Assembly (NCBI GenBank): GCA_015179125.1 | Contig: WHVA01000009.1 | Location: forward strand, 62,001 to 126,000 | Length of the DNA stretch: 64,000 bases | From: Gautieria morchelliformis | Lineage: Eukaryota > Basidiomycota > Agaricomycetes > Gomphales > Gomphaceae | Direction: 5' to 3' | Part shown: positions 19,473-31,031 of the stretch, piece by piece | How the letters are laid out: each line of letters starts with the position of its first letter | Position numbering within the stretch: position 1 is the first letter of the stretch | The notes under the pieces: generated by a model | What the model saw: the letters and a program-made list of their open reading frames with translations, nothing else | Told to the model about the DNA's origin: nothing | Databases searched by the model: none | Program-made: the position numbers and the translations under genes

Positions 19473-21648
19473 GGTGGCGGCAATGTTATCAAGCTGCGAT
19501 GTGATGTGATCATGCTTGTGGCCTGTGAGGGTGTTCCAGTGCAATGCATCCTGCACCTGCTTGTTCATTGCCTCCGCTGTCTCGTTGTCAATGGTGTGAG
19601 TCCTCGAGCTCTTGCAACTTGAGCTCGAGTATTCCGAACCCTGACCATCGTCGGGGGCTCGTCTTTTTTGTCTTCGTCCTCCTTTGGGACGATCGTCGTC
19701 GCTCGACTTCATGAGCGGCGGTTCGAGTCATGGCTTTGTGCCTGTCTCGATATTGATGCTCTGCCGTCTGACGATGGTGAGACCTCTCTGCCTTTTCCTT
19801 TGTTTCTGGGCAGAGGAGATTGGGGGGGCGGCGCTGGTTTGTCACCCGGCAATGTCTCATCCTCGGCCATGCTCAGTGAGACATGGTCGGGGTTTTCCTC
19901 GTCCTCTATTGGGGGACGAGGGCGGTGAGATATACAATCTCTCCATCTTCTGGTGTCCTGGATTCTTGGTCCAGGGTAGCATCAGCTGTCGTGTCACTAG
20001 GCTGCGCCTGTGGGTGGTGTCAAGATTGGGTTTTAGGCATTAATATCGTGTATTAGTGAACACAGCGAATACCCGAATAACCTGTGCGAATAAGTATGCC
20101 GTTCGGCGAATAGGTGAACCAATGAATGTTCACAAGATAAGAGGGTTTGCCTAACCGGGGCTCACCCTATCTACAGTCGTAGCGAAATAGCTCGCAGCAC
20201 TTGACGACGTAACGTGCAAGATATCGCGGAAGGGCTGTCTAAGTTTCGACGGTCCCTTCGCTGGCGAAGGTGCTCCTTCAGAGCCCTTCGCCAACAGCAC
20301 CGAAAATAGTTCGAAGGCTAAGGTAACGAAGATGAAGTATGAGAACTCACCAGTGATGCGTAAGTCCTTGGCTGGTTGAAGATAGAAATCTTCAAGGAGA
20401 GGCTCAAGACGATGATCACAGCGAGGTCAAGTTTGCACAAGATGGACGACGTATGATAATTGAACTGGGGAATATACAGGCGAATGTAAACAACTTATAT
20501 CTAATGCTCGTACGGTATCAGCGAATAGGAAAGAGGCCGTCATGAGTCAGGGTTGGATAGGGGTGTGCAGTCATGATACTAAGGAGATGGAATAAACATA
20601 CAATAGAGTGAGGGAGGGGTGCGAACATGAAACGACGGAGAGTAAAGGTGGCGAAGGTACTTATGTACGAAACCATGTCTTGGAACCCGCATACATGTCA
20701 CCCTGCACGGACTCTTCGTCCACTGGGTTGATCCCACAGGACCTACGGAAGGAATGCTCCGCGAACATACTTTGGCCATACAAAAACCCAAAGGGGTTGG
20801 ATTTAAGAAGATGATGGGGTTAGTGATGAATCATTACGCCGGGTAAATGGTATCGATCGTATTTGATGGCGTGCCTTGTTGGAGAAATGTGCGAGCAGCG
20901 AATAGCGGTTCGGCGAAATGCGGCGAAGGGTGAACGGACAGAACATAGAGGAGGCGTGGCCGAGCGAACATGGAGGAGGAGTAGCGAACGAGGGAATGGG
21001 GGTAACAAGGTGCAGGAAATACATAGGTCATGACAATCCGATTGTCAGAACACCATTGGAAGAGGGTCGAGCAGAGGAGGTGATAGGCCCAACAATGACT
21101 GCTAAGTTAGTCCGAAGACGTCGATCGCTTGTTGACGGCATAACCATGGTCATTGTTGCGAACAGCGAGAATTGGTTGCCGAACATGTCAATGGCGATCG
21201 GAACGAACACGGAGATGGAGTGACAAATGGTAGGACAGAGCACCTGAATATGAGAAATAAATGCGTCATGACAGGTGGACCGCGAGCTTGATGCTCATGT
21301 CCGTCTTCGACTGCGTGGAATCATCATGCTCGCAGCCGACAGTAGAGGGTGGTCTACTGGAGGGTATCAACGATGTTTAGTCGTCGACGCAGCAATCTTT
21401 TTCAAGATTGCTTCGAATCCACAATCATTTGGTCGCGTGGCGATCAACCGCAGGATAGTTCAAAAAGGTGTAAAGATGTCAATCTTAGTACCTTGTATCA
21501 CAAGGGCACAACAGAACTTGACCAAGTGTGGTATTCTGAATGCTACATAGTGACAGGTGGAAGTAGGAACCGCTGGTCGGTTCCCACGCATAAACTATAC
21601 AGTGGGTCCCTAAGGGGCCCACTGGGATTATGTAATAACTAATGTACA
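19473..21648 (-). mobile_element. Gypsy-B3: gag N-terminus and leader fragment, split by LTR-X
   Basis: 19473-20017 and 21274-21648 together match 58840-59757 of Gypsy-B2 (gag N terminus, then leader). The coding strand is minus. Frames are broken (19455-19712, 19588-19860). The leader part (21400-21648) includes a palindromic CAGTGGG/CCCACTG hairpin near 21600, identical in Gypsy-B2. An LTR-X copy inserted at 20018. Confidence 0.8.
20018..21273 (-). mobile_element. LTR-X solo LTR, long form, with GGTGG target duplication
   Basis: A 1256-bp sequence starts TGTCAAGATTGG and ends CATGACA, flanked on both sides by GGTGG (20013-20017 and 21274-21278). It interrupts homology to Gypsy-B gag, so this is a clean insertion. 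Orientation (minus) is set by the GATATAAGTAG-like TATA box read in the other copies. An internal CATGACA near 21035 marks where the short form at 52528 begins. Confidence 0.85.
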
Positions 21649-22563
21649 TAAGATAGAAGTCATCTTAAACTGGCACCTTTATGTAAGCCAGCGCTCAGGT
21701 CATGTGATGCGCCAAATCCTCGCCTCGGGGATTTTTTTTTTTTTCCCCCTTTCAGAAGGCACCTTGGTGCAATGACTTGTTCTATAATATAATTAGTGAC
21801 ATTGAATCATACTACATGAATTCCTTGTCCAACTCAGACACAATGTTTGGAGGTAAAGTATGATGGGCATGGTATTTAAGGTTTGCCCAGACAGCTTGTG
21901 CCCCATTCAACCCTTTTTTGTAGGCATCTATAAATCGGGCTAACCTATTAGCATACCTGTTGAGGAGTTAGAATCTGCTGATAGGAAACAATTCTCTCAC
22001 ACCTCTGAATCTGTACCAAGGGGACATCATCTAGACAGCCGCGACCCCTGAGGCCTGAATGTGTGAACAGGGTCAAGCACAACCTGCCGGGTGGTCAAAG
22101 TGATGACTAAGCAAGCAGACTGCAGTGGAACTCACCTAGTGTAAGGTTGTACCTATCTAAACCCTGATTTAAGCAGTAGAAATGTGTAGCAAGGGCCCCA
22201 GAGCGGTTTGAAGCTTTTTTCGTGCGTCGTTCAAAGGTTCGAAAGGCTGACAAATAGGTCACCTGACCTATCACGTGACCTCCAAATTCCATCGGTCCAA
22301 AAACTGAAATTGCAGGAAATCATTCTAGGACATCGGAAAAATAATTTGGCATTTTTTCTATGTCACATTTTGGATGCTATATATCTCCTCAATAAATATA
22401 GATATATCCTAAGTCTCTCCTAAGGATTGTAGGTAGACATGTCCCAAAGAGACTCTAGGAAACCATTTGGCAAAAGGTGTTTGCCTTCAAGTGTTATTGA
22501 GCTCACCGTTGGACTGTGCTCAGCTTACATAAGGGGTGCCAGTTTAAGATGACTTCTATCTTA
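21649..22563. mobile_element. Non-autonomous TIR transposon (MITE-like), ~915 bp
   Basis: Inverted repeats of 40-41 bp lie at 21649-21688 and 22523-22563, starting TAAGATAGAAGTCATC and differing by about one indel/mismatch. The interior has no plausible protein. If the TA at each tip is the duplicated target, the element is of the Tc1/mariner type with a 2-bp TA duplication. It lies just beyond the Gypsy-B3 leader start. Confidence 0.75.
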
Positions 22564-23168
22564 GACAGGTTATTTACACACGCAGACATGTGCAGAGATA
22601 TTACCTACCTTGATGTGTTATTTAGAGCTACTTTCAATTGCAATGAGATGAGTTTTACTTATTGGAATGTGTTTTACTTATCCCAAGTTTGATTTACCCA
22701 ATGTGTTTGACCTTGCCGATGCATTTGACCTTACCAAGGCATTTGACCTACACCCCCGTGCAAAGCACAAGTATCCACCTAGTCTATAGTATAAAGTCAT
22801 ACAGGGGGTGGTTGTGGGCCTATTATGTAATTTGCGGACTTTGAAATCGAATACGAACACCAATCTCTTCGTAGCTGCCATAATGCTGCCAACATCCTTC
22901 TTTCACATCACTAATCTGTCTCTGTCATTGGGGGTAAGTTCTCATCTGCTGGATTGATTGACTGACCTTGATGAGCATGCAGAGACTGAAAATGTCTTTG
23001 CGCAGCTAAAGACAGGTTATCTATGGGGATATGGTAAGTAAACTGTCTGTCCAACGACAGGTAAGTCTCACCTCAGTGAACGGCAGTTTCACTGAGGTGC
23101 GACGATGTTCTAGCGAGATTATATAATGGCATCATGGTGCGTGCGTTCTCTGCTTACTAACACTAACA
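22564..23168 (-). repeat. Copia-4 3' LTR region (left boundary unresolved)
   Basis: The minus strand beyond the pol stop reads a purine tract (AAGGGGGAG) and then TGTTAGTG at about 23168, a typical LTR start. A perfect 12-bp hairpin CACCTCAGTGAA/TTCACTGAGGTG lies at 23069-23099. The far end of the LTR is not identifiable, because the only other copy is missing. Confidence 0.55.
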
Positions 23169-23175
23169 CTCCCCC

Positions 23176-25250
23176 TTAAGCTGGACGCACTCCAACCGAT
23201 ATTCGAAGGCGAGCGAGCTGTGGGGCCGGCAGGGCCTTCGTGAGCATGTCTGCCGGCATGTCAGCGGTAGGACAGTAGTCGATGGAAATCAGGCCGCGCT
23301 TGACCACATCGCGGATGAAGTGGTACCGTACGTCAATGTGCTTGGTGCGTGCCTTGTACTGGTCGTTCTTAGAAACTGATATCGCTGATTGGTTATCACA
23401 GTACATGGTGACGGGCTGTGTGAGAGGACGGGTGATTTTGGCGATAAACATGCGAATCCACAGGCCTTCTTTCGCTGCGTGAGTGGCAGCTATATATTCT
23501 GCTTCCGTCGTAGATAACGCGACGACAGCCTGCTTCTTTGAGCTCCAGGAAACGGCACCTCCGTCTATGGTGAACACATAGCCGGATATCGAATAACGAT
23601 GGTGCTGTGAAGCTCCATCGGCATCCAAAAACCCTTCGAGTCCGGTGCGTTCTTGTTTTCCTGGCTTCACCTCTTCCCAATGAGGTCGCCCCGGGTTCTG
23701 CATGAATTGCGACAAGAAGGTGACGGCGAACATGATGTCCAGCCTCGTTCCAAGGGCTGCGTACATTAGGGATCCGATGGCCTCGCAGTATGGGACTCCC
23801 CGGATGGCTTCGTAGTGGCGCGGCGTGACAGGGCATTGAGCTAGGCTCAATTTGTGATGCGGGTCAAGTGGGGTTGATAGGCCCTTTGCATCTTGTAGTC
23901 CAAATCTTTCCAGTATTTTTGTTATATATGTGTGCTGCGAGAAAGATATAGTTCGTGCATCCCTGTCTCTTGTGACTTCGATGCCTAGTATCCAGTGTAG
24001 GTCGCCTAGGTCCTTGATTTTGACCTCCTGGCTAAGTTCCGACTTAAACTCACAGATGACCTCTCTCGAGCTTCCAGCGATGGTCATGTCATCAACTTCT
24101 GCAGCGACAAATAGACTGTTATTGTCCTCATGCTTAAAAAAAACGGCGTGTTCAACCTGGCATCTCCTAAACTGGAGTTTGAACATGATCGCGCACAGGT
24201 GGTCGTACCACTCGTGTCCAGACTGTCTCAGTCCATAGATCGCTCTTTTTAGGAGGCATACGTGGTTCTCTTTGCCTCGAACCTCGTATCCTCTGGGCTG
24301 GCGCATGTAGATGGTCTCCCTCAGCCGTGCATTGAGGTAGGCTCCTTCCACATCTGTCTGCTCCAATTCCCAATCATTTCTGACCGCCAGAGCCGCGATG
24401 ATCCGAATTGCTGAGAGCTTCGCTGTTGGCGCGAAGGTCTCATTGTAGTCTATACCTTCTACTTGCGTGAACCCCTGGGCGACGACCCTGCTTTTGCGGC
24501 TGACAAGGTTGCCGCTCGCGTCGTGCTTATAGTGGAGAACGATCCGACTTCCAACGATGTTCGCGTCCTTAGGTGGCTCTACCAGTTCCCAGGTACCAAC
24601 CTCTTCGTGCTGTTTCAGCTCCTTTTTTATTGACGCGTCCCATTCTAGCCAGTTGTCGAGTTTTCTAGCTTCTTCGACGTTCTTGGGGTCGTTTCCTGCG
24701 CTCTGTGCTGCCATCATCACATACTCCATATACTCCCCTCGAGTTCGACATCATCACAGTCTGAATCGATGGTGTACTCGGAATCATGGATGGCTGCGAT
24801 GGCTGCGGTCTCCCTGGAGTCCCTGTTCGAGTTCTGGATTGGGATCGGCATGCCTCGTGGATATAAAGGTGTGTTCTCACGTCCGGAGCTCGTGCCTTGG
24901 CCCTGAGCGATATTGCGGACATACGCTGACTGTTTGCGTAGTCTATGTCCGCGCCCTTGCTCGGGTCCCGTTGCAGGTTCAGGCACCTCGAAACTTCGAG
25001 CGGGTCTGCTTGCGGTGTTTGCGAATGCGGAGGTAGCTCTTCACTGGTAACTTCTTGAGGTAAGTCGTGACTTTGGTTTGGAGCAACACGCTGACTGCGC
25101 TGTGTGCTCTCCCCCTCGTTCTCGGCCGATACATCGCTCGGACCAACGGTGACATTGTTGTCAAATGTGATATTGCGTTCGTCTGTCACACGTTGTTTCC
25201 CCGGCCAATAAACTCGGTGAGCTTGACTTTGCCTGCTATATCCAACCCAG
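23176..25250 (-). pseudogene. Copia-4 pol fragment: integrase end, RT, RNase H
   Basis: At 24665-25250 there is the copia integrase C-terminal strip (WVGYSRQSQAHRVYWPG, ERNITFDNNV). The linker is broken by a frameshift. The 517-codon frame 23176-24729 contains the RT (TQVEGIDYNETFAPTAKLSA, EVDDMTIAG) and RNase H (LSTTEAEYIAATHAA, YCDNQSAIS, ADMLTKAL). It lacks about 20 residues between RT and RNase H, where HWEEVK is joined to ERTGLEGF. The 5' end is cut at 25251 by Copia-1b. Confidence 0.9.
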
Positions 25251-25733
25251 TGTTGGGTGCATTTATGCTCCTGCACCAAAATCAAGCATAATATGTTCGA
25301 TTTATTGTGTGGTGTTTCAATCTCTTCTCATATTGTTCTTGTACCATGCATTCACCTCTCTGATTATTTTCGAAAATTTCCAGTCACTCTCTACCCCTCT
25401 ATTCTGTTATCTCTATTTTCACAGGCGGCTGCACCCAGCGGAGTGTGAAATGACTTCGACGCGCGAGCCCTTGGGCGCTAAAGGGCCAGGTGCACGTATA
25501 TGCTCTCTGAGACAGAGTAATACTCCTCTCCCAGTGACAATAAATTCACTGAGAGAGGCGAGTAGTATCTTTCATATTTTCATAACATGTTGACTGAAAA
25601 TCATGTAGTATATTTGATTCTAGGTATTGTATTAATATATCAGTGACAATAAATTCACTGAGAGAGTATATTTGATTCTAGCTTTCTAAGAACTCTACCG
25701 AACCTTCCCTGCCATAGCGCCAAGTTTCTAACA
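25251..25733 (+). repeat. 5' LTR of Copia-1b
   Basis: TGTTGGGTGC...TTTCTAACA. The inner hairpin of CAGTGA/TCACTG type lies at 25525-25558 and is repeated in part near 25640-25672. The primer site AGGGTATGGGCCCC follows at once, one T short of the intact Copia-1 site. Confidence 0.92.
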
Positions 25734-25738
25734 AGGGT

Positions 25739-28700
25739 ATGGGCCCCGCAGACACTTCGCAGAAGCTTTTGGGTGTGGAGAAGCTTGCAACAGATGGAAG
25801 TAATTGGCCTCTGTGGCGAGCTACTCTCACAAGTTATTTTGAGTCCAAAAATCTACTCAGGCATATAGAAGGGAGAGCCATTCGACCTCCTGATCCTCCA
25901 GTCATGCCCCAGGCCATATTCTTACAGAAGCTGAGGAAACTCAGATAGAGAAGGCTGAGGAGAAGCTGGAGAAGTATCTTGCCAGAGAAGGACAGGCAAA
26001 AACCCAAATAATCGTCTCAGTGTCAGAGTCACTAGCTCTGATGCTACAGAAGAAGCATACAGCAAACGAAGTCTGGGATGCATTGGTCAATGAGATGACC
26101 AAAAAGCCCAAGATGGTCCTCACCAACCTACAGAGACAGCTTCGCAGTATGAGGTGTCCTGAGGATGGAGACTTGAGAGATCACTTGGACAAGGCCCAAG
26201 ACCTCTATGCTCGTCTTAATGAGATGGGAGCCAGAATTTCTGAAGGAGAGTTCATGGATATCATGCGTCACTTCCACCCTCCTATGAGGCAGTTATGAAT
26301 GCCCTTACCACGTCGCTTGAAGAATGTGGAATGCCCTTAGTGCCTGATGATATTATCAGAGTACTAAAGGCTCAATACGATAGGAGAAAGACCCTTAATA
26401 TTTCACAAGAAGAGCAGGCATTTATTGGTTCGTCTACGAAAGAGCAGAAGGGCCGGCAAGACCTGAAGGTGCATACATGCACTAATTGCCACAAGCCTGG
26501 ACATGCTATCAAGGTGAATGTTGCCGAAGAAGTGTCTTCTGAGGAGGATGAGAGTGGCAGTCCAGCCGCTTTCACCAACTTCGACTGCTCTAATTTGAGT
26601 AGTTTATCTCTGGACACTGTTGTTATCCTCGACACTGGAACGACCGCGCATATTACCCCTCACAAGAATTTATTGAGGGATTACAGTCCATTCCCACAGC
26701 CGCGCACAATTCGTGCAGCCAACAAAGGCACTTTCGATGCCTTCGGTTCAGGCTCACTCGTGCTATCTAATAAGGTTGGAGATAAGACTGTGAAAATTAC
26801 ATTGAAGGATACGTTCTACGCGCCCAAAATGCCTGTTACCCTGATCTCGATCGGCCGGTGCGATGATGCAGGCTATAACACTCAAATAGCCGATCAGAAA
26901 TGCACAATATCCAATCGTAAAGGCAGGATATTGATGCAAGCACCGAAGCTGAATGGCTTATATCGATTTGACTTACAACACACAAGTGCCGAAGCGCATA
27001 TATGCGCATCAGCCATGGAGATACATCAGAAAATGGGGCACATTTCACAGAAGTCCCTACAGCATTTGCTCAACCGTGGCATGATATTAGGCATTGAATT
27101 GAGCTCAAAAGGTGACAAGGTTGTTTGCGATGCATGCATTCAAGCGAAGATTGCACGTAAATCACTTCCTCAGGAACCCAGAAGCCGATCATCAAAATTC
27201 GGTGACAGAATTTATTCTGATGTCTGGGGACCAGCGAGACACTCCACAATTGACAAGAAATCCTATTATGTGTCTTTCATCGACGACTATTCAAGGGAAT
27301 CGGTTATTTATTTGATGGCAAACAAATCGGAAGCATTTTCAAAATACAAACTCTACGAGGCCTTGATGCTTCGACAGAGGAATGTGCACATCAAAGCACT
27401 TGTTTCCGACAGAGGGGGTGAATACACAAGCTCGGAATTTGAACAGCATTTAGCCAAGCAAGGCATGAAGCATCGGTTAACCGTACACGACACCCCAGAG
27501 CCAAATGGTGTTGCTGAACGTCTAGAGTTCGAGCTCATCCCATGCTATTGGAATCAAGTCTTCCTAAGACCCTATGTGGCCATGCAATTTTGCACGCCAA
27601 CTATCTTAGGAATAGGACACATACAAGAGCTTTGCCAGACAAAACCCCTTTTGAAATGATCCATCACGAGAAACCGAACCTGAAGGACATACACGTGTGG
27701 GGAATTGAAGTCTACATTAAAGTCAAAGAAGGAAACAAACTAGCAGCCTGTGCCAAAAGAGCTCGATGGATAGGAATCTCTGGACAGAGCCATGGTCACT
27801 GCATCTACTGGCCTGACTCTCAGAAGGTTTCTGTCGAGCGGAATGTTATATTTGACTCAGAGATGAAGGGGGGCAAAGCTCCAATCATTTCTATTGAAGA
27901 GTCACAGCTACCTACGTCCAGAAAAGTGATACAGGCCATTTCGGCGCCAGCACCTATGCCTAGTTGCTTAGTCAGTGAGGAGGCAAAGATCGAGGAAATC
28001 GAGGATAATGAACCAGAGGAACGTCTTGAAGAGCTGCAACCCAGTCAGACTGTTGATGTCAGACCTAAAGAAGCTGCTCCAACAAGGAGAAGCGAGAGGA
28101 TCCGTCAGCAGCAGGTGCAGCCAGCCCCAAGTGGTCCCATAACAAGATCTCAAGCTAAGAGACATGCTGGTGCAGACATCACTACACTAGCTTACGAGGA
28201 CATTGAGGACCATCAAGACAAATTATTTTAACAAGATTTACCCTCTGAAACTGACGGCATCAATGATTATAACCTTGCCATCAGTACACTTTCGACCTCC
28301 GATCAAAACAAAGATAATATGCTGCCGGATTTGAATCAGACTGAGCCTAGCAATGCAGATGAAGCCTTAAATGATCCTATGTGGAAAGCATCGATGGATA
28401 AAGAGTACAAGGTGCTACTCGACAAAGGTGTATGGGAAGTGGTTAAACCACCTCCTGGAGCAAATATTGTCAGAAATAGATGGGTATTCCTCTGGAAATG
28501 CAATCCAGAAGGTGAACCCATTACACCTAGATTGAGGATGGTCGCCCAAGGCTTTACACAAAGTTTTGGAGTCGACTACAATGAAACCTATGCACCTGTT
28601 GCTCGGATGACTTCCTTACGGATTATATGTGCCATTGCTGCCAGGAACAACTGGCCTATTCACCAAATGGATGTAGACAGTGCGTATTTGAATGCTACAC

Positions 28701-29881
28701 TGCCAGAACCTATTTACATGAGACAGCCGTATGGATATGAGACCAGAGACAAAGATGATGTCCTCCTATTGAAGAAAGCACTTTACGGCCTCAAACAGTC
28801 TGGAAGGGAATGGTACAAACGTCTGAGTGGTGAATTTCTCAAGTTAGGATTCACTAAATCAGCTTTGGATGGAGCTGTATTTTGCAGACGTGGACCGAGA
28901 GGGCATGCGATTATTGCAACGGCAGTAGACAACCTCACTATCACAGCTGAGAGTCAACCAATCCTCGATGGGGTAAAGCATGACCTTGCCCAGGTTTTTA
29001 GTATGAAAGACCTAGGCGATATTCACTGGCTTTTGAACCTCAAAATCGAAAGAGATTGGAATAACAAATCGATTGCAATATCACAAGCCGCATACATCCA
29101 GAAAATCATTAAAAAATTCAATCTGGATGATGCCAAAACATTTTCCACACCTCTCGACCCAGCCATTAAATTATCCAGAGACCAATGCCCTTCTACAGAT
29201 GAAGACAAACAGAAGATGTCGAAAATTCCATACAGACAAGCGATAGGATCATTGATGTGGGCAGCAGTAGCCAGTCGACCAGACATTGCATTCGCAGTGT
29301 CACTACTTTCTCAATTCCTCAAAAACCCAGGTCCAACACATTGGCATGCAGTCAAACGTGTCTTTAAATATCTGAAAGGCACGATAGACTACAAATTGAC
29401 ACTTGGGAAAAATCGAGACGGCCTCATTGGGTATTCAGATGCGGATTGGGCTTCACAAGAGCACAGGCACTCATACTCGGCTTATATTTTTCAGATTGAT
29501 GGAGGGACAGTATCATGGAGTTGTCAAAAACAATCCATCGTAGCCCTATCATCAACTGAAGCCGAATTCGTTGCCCTGACTCATGCGAGCAAAGAAGCCT
29601 TATGGATGCGCCACTTTATTTCTGAAGTGTTCCAACCGCTGAATTGTCCCATCAAACTTTATTCAGACAATCAATCAGCCATTGCCATTGTCTATGGCAC
29701 TCAACAACACACGAGGACCAAGCATTTCGACATTAGATTATATTTCATCTGAGATATAGTCGAAGATGAAGAAATTAAGCTTGTGTACCTACCAACGGAA
29801 CACATGCTAGCCGATCTTCTCACTAAAGGACTTCCTAGTCCTAGAGTGAGAATCCTCAATGAGAGAATCGGAATATATTAA
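25739..29881 (+). pseudogene. Copia-1b gag-pol, multiply disabled
   Basis: It is collinear with the intact Copia-1 polyprotein. Lesions relative to that copy begin with a frameshift after PPDPPVMP (about 25915) and another near 26270. The CCHC knuckle is cut short by a deletion (CTNCHKPGHAIK, last Cys and basic tail lost). A deletion plus frameshift follows NGVAER (27520). A TAA lies at 28229. The RT catalytic pair is changed from AVDD to AVDN (about 28929). A CGA-to-TGA stop lies at 29750. Protease (LDTGTTAHITPH), integrase and RNase H motifs remain readable. Confidence 0.93.
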
Positions 29882-29894
29882 GCTTGAGGGGGCG

Positions 29895-30382
29895 TGTTGG
29901 GTGCATTTATGTTCCTGCACCAAAATCAAGCATAATATGTTCGATTTACTGTATGGTGTTCCAATTCTTTCTCACATTGTTCTTGTACCATGCATTCATT
30001 TCTCTGATTATTTTCGAAATTTTCGGGTCACTCCCTATCTCTCCATTTCATCCTGTTATTTCTATTTTCACAGGCGGCTGCACCCAGCGGAGTTTAAAAT
30101 GACTTCGACGCGCGAGCCCTTGGGCGCTAAAGGGCCGGGTGCATGTATATGCCTTCTGAGACAGGATTGTACTCCTCTCTCAGTGACAATAAATTCACTG
30201 AGAGAGGCGAGTAGTATTCCTTGTATTTTCATAGCATGTTGACTGAAAATAATGTAGTACATTTGATTCTAGGTATTGTATTAATATATCAGTGACAATA
30301 AATTCACTGAGAGAGTACATTTGATTCTAGCTTTCTAAGAACTCTACCGAACCTTCCCTGCCATAGCCCCAAGTTGCTAACA
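29895..30382 (+). repeat. 3' LTR of Copia-1b
   Basis: 488 bp, TGTTGGG...GTTGCTAACA. It is most similar to the solo LTR at 41651-42139 in reverse. It is followed by TGCGC, the start of a Gypsy-C-type LTR fragment. Confidence 0.9.
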
Positions 30383-31031
30383 TGCGCCCCCAATGAACTA
30401 TCGTCCTAAGTATTTCGGAACTGAGTCGGAAGTCGGAAAGTACTGAACCAAAGGTTGGTCAGAACTTGAGTCGGAACTGAGGCGGAAGGCGGAAGACAGA
30501 GAGAGAGACTGAGATCTTGCTAGACTTGCTGTACTAAGAACAGGAGCTGGAGTGAAAGAAATCAAGTATCGAAGGCGATTATCTGATTGCAGAATAACAG
30601 ACATACATGACAGGCTTTTATACAAAGAGCTGAGACAACAGGTAATGATATGGTACCAAGCAAATTCCGGGGAAGTGGAAGTCGAGTAGACAATGCGTGG
30701 GAACTAACTAATTGGGAATAATGGGACTACAAGGGGGTTGGGAACAATGGGACTACAAGGGCGGTTCAGGGTAAGGTAGAACAATGGCAAAGAACAAGGG
30801 GTCGGGAAAACATGTCTGACAACGAAACACAAGGAGGGCTGGACGTATGACCTTGATAAACGGTGAGGTGGGTCCGGTGGGTCCGAGTAATAGAGTCGAA
30901 AGAACAAGGGAATAGAACAATGGGCGGAATGTCAGAAATATCGGAGGGGCGGAAAGGGTTGCGGAAATATCGGAGGGGCGGAAAGTGTTGCGGAACTGAG
31001 GGTCGGAAATCGGAAATGAACGGTCGTAACA
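30383..31031 (-). repeat. Gypsy-C-type LTR fragment
   Basis: It matches Gypsy-C LTRs from the GCGCCCCCAATGAAC block to the terminal CGTAACA. The first ~60 bp are missing where Copia-1b abuts. It truncates Copia-3 pol at 31032. Confidence 0.88.

Larger units (their letters stand above)
25251..30382 (+). mobile_element. Copia-1b, decayed copy of Copia-1
   Basis: LTRs lie at 25251-25733 (483 bp) and 29895-30382 (488 bp), TGTTGGG...TAACA. A single ancestral gag-pol frame lies between them, with a purine tract GAGGGGGCG before the 3' LTR. The flanking pentamers (CCCAG and TGCGC) differ and the two sides are different elements, so this locus is a recombinant or has a flank deletion. The LTRs differ at many positions, showing greater age than Copia-1. 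Confidence 0.92.

Noticed and set aside
21721-21750. Possible poly(A) tail of a non-LTR element (T-run)
   Set aside because: It lies inside the TIR element away from its ends; no LINE motifs nearby.
30766-31031. C-terminal ~88 codons of the 546-codon frame over Copia-3
   Set aside because: The frame runs by chance into a Gypsy-C-type LTR; the protein homology ends at 31032.
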